From an uncultured Clostridia bacterium (GTDB lineage Bacteria; Bacillota; Clostridia; Oscillospirales; Oscillospiraceae), in NCBI GenBank assembly GCA_938049125.1, contig CALICR010000224.1, positions 1-7,769 on the forward strand: DNA of 7,769 nt, given 5' to 3'. Positions 6,336-7,769 of the stretch are shown here, one piece after another (within the stretch, counting starts at the first letter, position 1; each line of letters opens with the position of its first letter). A model generated the notes under the pieces. The model ran no database searches and was not told the origin of the DNA. It was given only the letters and a program-made list of their open reading frames with translations. The translations under genes were made by a program, and so were the position numbers.

Positions 6336-6394
6336 GGTCTTTTTGCGGAAAAGGCTGCGGAATTCCGAAAAAATCCTGCCAAAACCTGCGAAAA
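6326..6394. other. Roughly phased A-tracts in the divergent control region
   Basis: Runs of four to six A are centred near 6328.5, 6350.5, 6370.5, 6382.5 and 6392.5. Steps are 22, 20, 12 and 10 bp, close to whole helical turns. Such spacing tends to give intrinsic curvature. The tract lies between the two promoters and contrasts with the GC-rich surroundings. Three of the runs belong to repeated TGCGGAAAA, TGCCAAAA and TGCGAAAA words. Confidence 0.4.
6358..6367. promoter_or_regulatory. 10-bp perfect palindrome, possible operator
   Basis: The sequence cggaattccg is a perfect palindrome midway between the two divergent promoters. It could bind a dimeric regulator, but one 10-bp palindrome is weak evidence and chance is possible. 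Confidence 0.25.
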
Positions 6395-6400
6395 GCCCGA

Positions 6401-6429
6401 TTTACAACCGGGGAGACCTGTGATACAAT
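6401..6429 (+). promoter_or_regulatory. Promoter of the plus-strand membrane-protein gene cluster (sigma-A type, extended -10)
   Basis: The -35 TTTACA (6401-6406) and -10 TACAAT (6424-6429) are separated by exactly 17 bp, and a TG one base before the -10 makes it an extended -10. The predicted start is near 6436, about 50 nt before the ATG at 6485. A perfect TATAAT at 6432-6437 has no suitable -35 and is probably coincidental or secondary. Confidence 0.8.
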
Positions 6430-6484
6430 ATTATAATAGCAGTCTGGGACAAAAAACGGACGTTTGAAGGAGCGTGGACCTGCC

Positions 6485-7252
6485 ATGAAACGGCTGAAAA
6501 ATCGAAAATTTGCAGTGGACCTGACGCTGCTGGCCGCGCTGGCGGGCTTTGCGCTGCGGCTGCTGGCGAAGAAGACGGCGGGCTTTCTCTGGCCGCTCTG
6601 CATCCTTGCGGTGCTGTTCTGCGCCGCGGCGCTGCTGACGGCGGTGCAGCTCCGGCGGAGGCCCTCCTTTGGGCAGAACTTCCAGCCCTCGCTGCTGGAG
6701 GCGCTGGCGCTGCCTGCGGCGGCGCTGCTGCTGGCGGCGGCGGTGATCCATCTCCGGACGCTGACGGGGCTGAACCGCTGGATGGTGGGCCTCGGCGGCC
6801 TGCTGTCTGCGGCGGGCATGGCCGCGGCAGCGGTCCAGGCCCTGCGGCGGACGACGCCGAATTCCTACTTCTATATGGCGCTGACGCTGGGGCAGATCGT
6901 GATTTTGATCCCGGAGTTCCGGCTCTGGAGCGTGGACCCGCGGATCAGCGACTACTGCTTTGCGCTGTTCGCGCGGCTCTGTATGCTCGTGGCCGGCTTC
7001 CAGCTCTGCGGCTTCACGCTGGACCAGGGGCAGCGGCAGCCCACGGCCTTTTTCAGCATGGCGGGCATCCTCTTTGCGGCCGTTGCGGCGGCGGACGGCG
7101 GCTGGGCCAACGTGCTGGGCCAGCTGGGCGCGGTGCTCTTCCTGCTGGGCGTGCTCTGGGCCATGCTGACGCCGCCGCGGCGGAAGCGCCGTCCGGCTCC
7201 GGCCCCGGAGGCTGTTCCGGACACGGAGGGATCGGAATGGAGCGGGAACTGA
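6485..7252 (+). CDS. Uncharacterised polytopic membrane protein (about eight segments)
   Basis: I do not recognise a named family. The 255-residue product begins with a basic MKRLKNRK and is mostly hydrophobic. Likely membrane segments lie near residues 11-27, 34-54, 71-90, 99-118, 129-149, 157-178, 188-204 and 209-228. Short Arg/Lys loops follow several of them. The tail from about 230 is polar, with PPRRKRRPAPAP and then acidic and Ser residues, and is probably cytoplasmic. No catalytic motif, ATP-binding motif or conserved charged pair within membrane segments stands out. I chose the ATG at 6485, with AAGGAG 12 bases upstream, a slightly long spacer. A TTG at 6464 would swallow that ribosome binding site. 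The last 16 bp overlap the next gene, so the two are probably co-translated. It could be a small transporter, a sensor membrane domain or a cell-envelope factor; the sequence does not decide. Confidence 0.82.
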   Translation: MKRLKNRKFAVDLTLLAALAGFALRLLAKKTAGFLWPLCILAVLFCAAALLTAVQLRRRPSFGQNFQPSLLEALALPAAALLLAAAVIHLRTLTGLNRWMVGLGGLLSAAGMAAAAVQALRRTTPNSYFYMALTLGQIVILIPEFRLWSVDPRISDYCFALFARLCMLVAGFQLCGFTLDQGQRQPTAFFSMAGILFAAVAAADGGWANVLGQLGAVLFLLGVLWAMLTPPRRKRRPAPAPEAVPDTEGSEWSGN

Positions 7253-7728
7253 AGCAGCTCGCCCGGGCGGAGCTGGTGGAGATCCTCTACGCACAGCAGA
7301 AGGAGAACGAGGCCCTCAAGGCCGAGAACGCGAAGCTGCGCGCCCTGCTGGACGAGCGGGAGCTGCACATCTCCACGGCGGGGTCCATCGCCGAGGCGGC
7401 GCTCCAGGTGAACCATGTCTATGAGACGGCCCAGGAGGCCGCGGACCAGTACCTCCGCTCCATCCGCCGGCTCGAGAAGGACCTGAAGGAGCGGACTGCC
7501 GACGCGGAGCAGGAAAAGGCAGAGATCCTGCGCAGCGCCCGGCAGCAGGCCGAGGCGCTGACCCGGGAGGCCGAGGACCGGGCCCGCCGCACCGTCGAGG
7601 AGGCGGACCGCACGGTCCGGACGCACTGGGACGAGTTCCGGGAGAAGGCGGAGACGCTCATCCGCGCCCACGAGGCGCTTCAGCGCCTGGCGGGCGGCGG
7701 CCTCGGGCCGCAGGAGGACGCGAAATGA
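7237..7728 (+). CDS. Uncharacterised cytoplasmic coiled-coil protein
   Basis: The 163-residue product has no signal peptide or membrane segment and is almost entirely helical, rich in Glu, Ala, Arg, Gln and Leu. Residues 1-45 form an N-terminal coil (ELVEILYAQQKENEALKAEN and on). A less regular SIAEAALQVNHVYETAQEAA lies at about 50-69. A long Glu/Arg-rich helix spans about 72-150, and the tail is Gly-rich. The general shape resembles DivIVA-like scaffolds or V-ATPase E-type stalk proteins, but I see no diagnostic motif and do not assign either. The ATG has GGAGGG six bases upstream. It overlaps the membrane-protein gene by 16 bp and the next gene by ATGA, so all three products may act together, for example as a cytoplasmic partner of membrane proteins. 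Confidence 0.85.
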   Translation: MERELKQLARAELVEILYAQQKENEALKAENAKLRALLDERELHISTAGSIAEAALQVNHVYETAQEAADQYLRSIRRLEKDLKERTADAEQEKAEILRSARQQAEALTREAEDRARRTVEEADRTVRTHWDEFREKAETLIRAHEALQRLAGGGLGPQEDAK

Positions 7729-7769
7729 GACGCGGGGCCCTGTGGACGGTCCTGGGCGTGCTGCTTCTG
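7725..7769 (+). CDS. N-terminal fragment of a protein with a signal/anchor segment (runs off right edge)
   Basis: Fifteen codons are visible, reading MRRGALWTVLGVLLL. Two arginines followed by a hydrophobic run are typical of a signal peptide or N-terminal membrane anchor. The ATG overlaps the TGA of the coiled-coil gene as ATGA, and AGGAGG lies seven bases upstream, so the start is convincing. The function cannot be told from this fragment. It is probably a secreted or membrane-anchored member of the same unit. Confidence 0.7.
   Translation, partial: MRRGALWTVLGVLLL

Noticed and set aside
6432..6437. Perfect TATAAT as an independent plus-strand -10
   Set aside because: At 16-18 bp upstream there is only GC-rich sequence with no -35-like hexamer. 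The TTTACA-17-TGaTACAAT promoter eight bases upstream is far better.
6289..7294. Minus-strand open frames of 176 and 287 codons opposite the membrane-protein gene
   Set aside because: Arg/Gln/Ala/Pro-rich shadow composition. One runs through the promoter region and both oppose a well-supported hydrophobic protein with its own promoter and ribosome binding site.

Overview
The window is GC-rich chromosomal DNA of a Bacillota-type bacterium, most likely a high-GC member of Clostridia (Oscillospiraceae-like). That placement rests on three things: the gene order rimP-nusA-rnpM-ylxQ-infB-rbfA-nrnA-truB, a four-cysteine YlxR/RnpM, and sigma-A type promoters with strong GGAGG ribosome binding sites. 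The exact taxon is inference. No phage, transposon, CRISPR, tRNA or rRNA gene is visible.

Positions 1 to about 6335, minus strand, form one transcription/translation housekeeping operon. In transcription order it holds rimP (30S maturation), nusA (elongation/termination factor), rnpM (YlxR), ylxQ (L7Ae-like), infB (IF2, with a TTG start), rbfA (30S maturation), nrnA (DHH/DHHA1 nanoRNase/pAp phosphatase) and the first 25 codons of truB (tRNA pseudouridine-55 synthase), which runs off the left edge. Genes are tightly packed: ATGA overlaps at rnpM/ylxQ and nrnA/truB, a 23-bp overlap at rbfA/nrnA, and a nusA ribosome binding site that includes the rimP stop codon. Two junctions are looser. The 108-nt ylxQ-infB gap has an AT-rich patch. 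The 66-nt infB-rbfA gap holds a perfect 9-bp GC stem at the place where B. subtilis has ylxP.

Positions 6201 to 6484 form a divergent control region with no gene. It has a good promoter on each strand. The rimP-operon leader contains a terminator-like hairpin with an interrupted U tract and competing pairings, followed by a second GC hairpin just before the rimP ribosome binding site. Because the operon encodes NusA, an autoregulatory attenuator is the most attractive reading. Between the promoters lie roughly helically spaced A-tracts, a 10-bp palindrome and a degenerate 20-bp direct repeat.

Positions 6485 to 7769, plus strand, hold a separate unit: a polytopic membrane protein of about eight segments, a cytoplasmic coiled-coil protein and the start of a third protein with an N-terminal hydrophobic segment. 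They are translationally linked by a 16-bp and a 4-bp overlap. I cannot assign a function to any of the three; this is the least understood part of the window.
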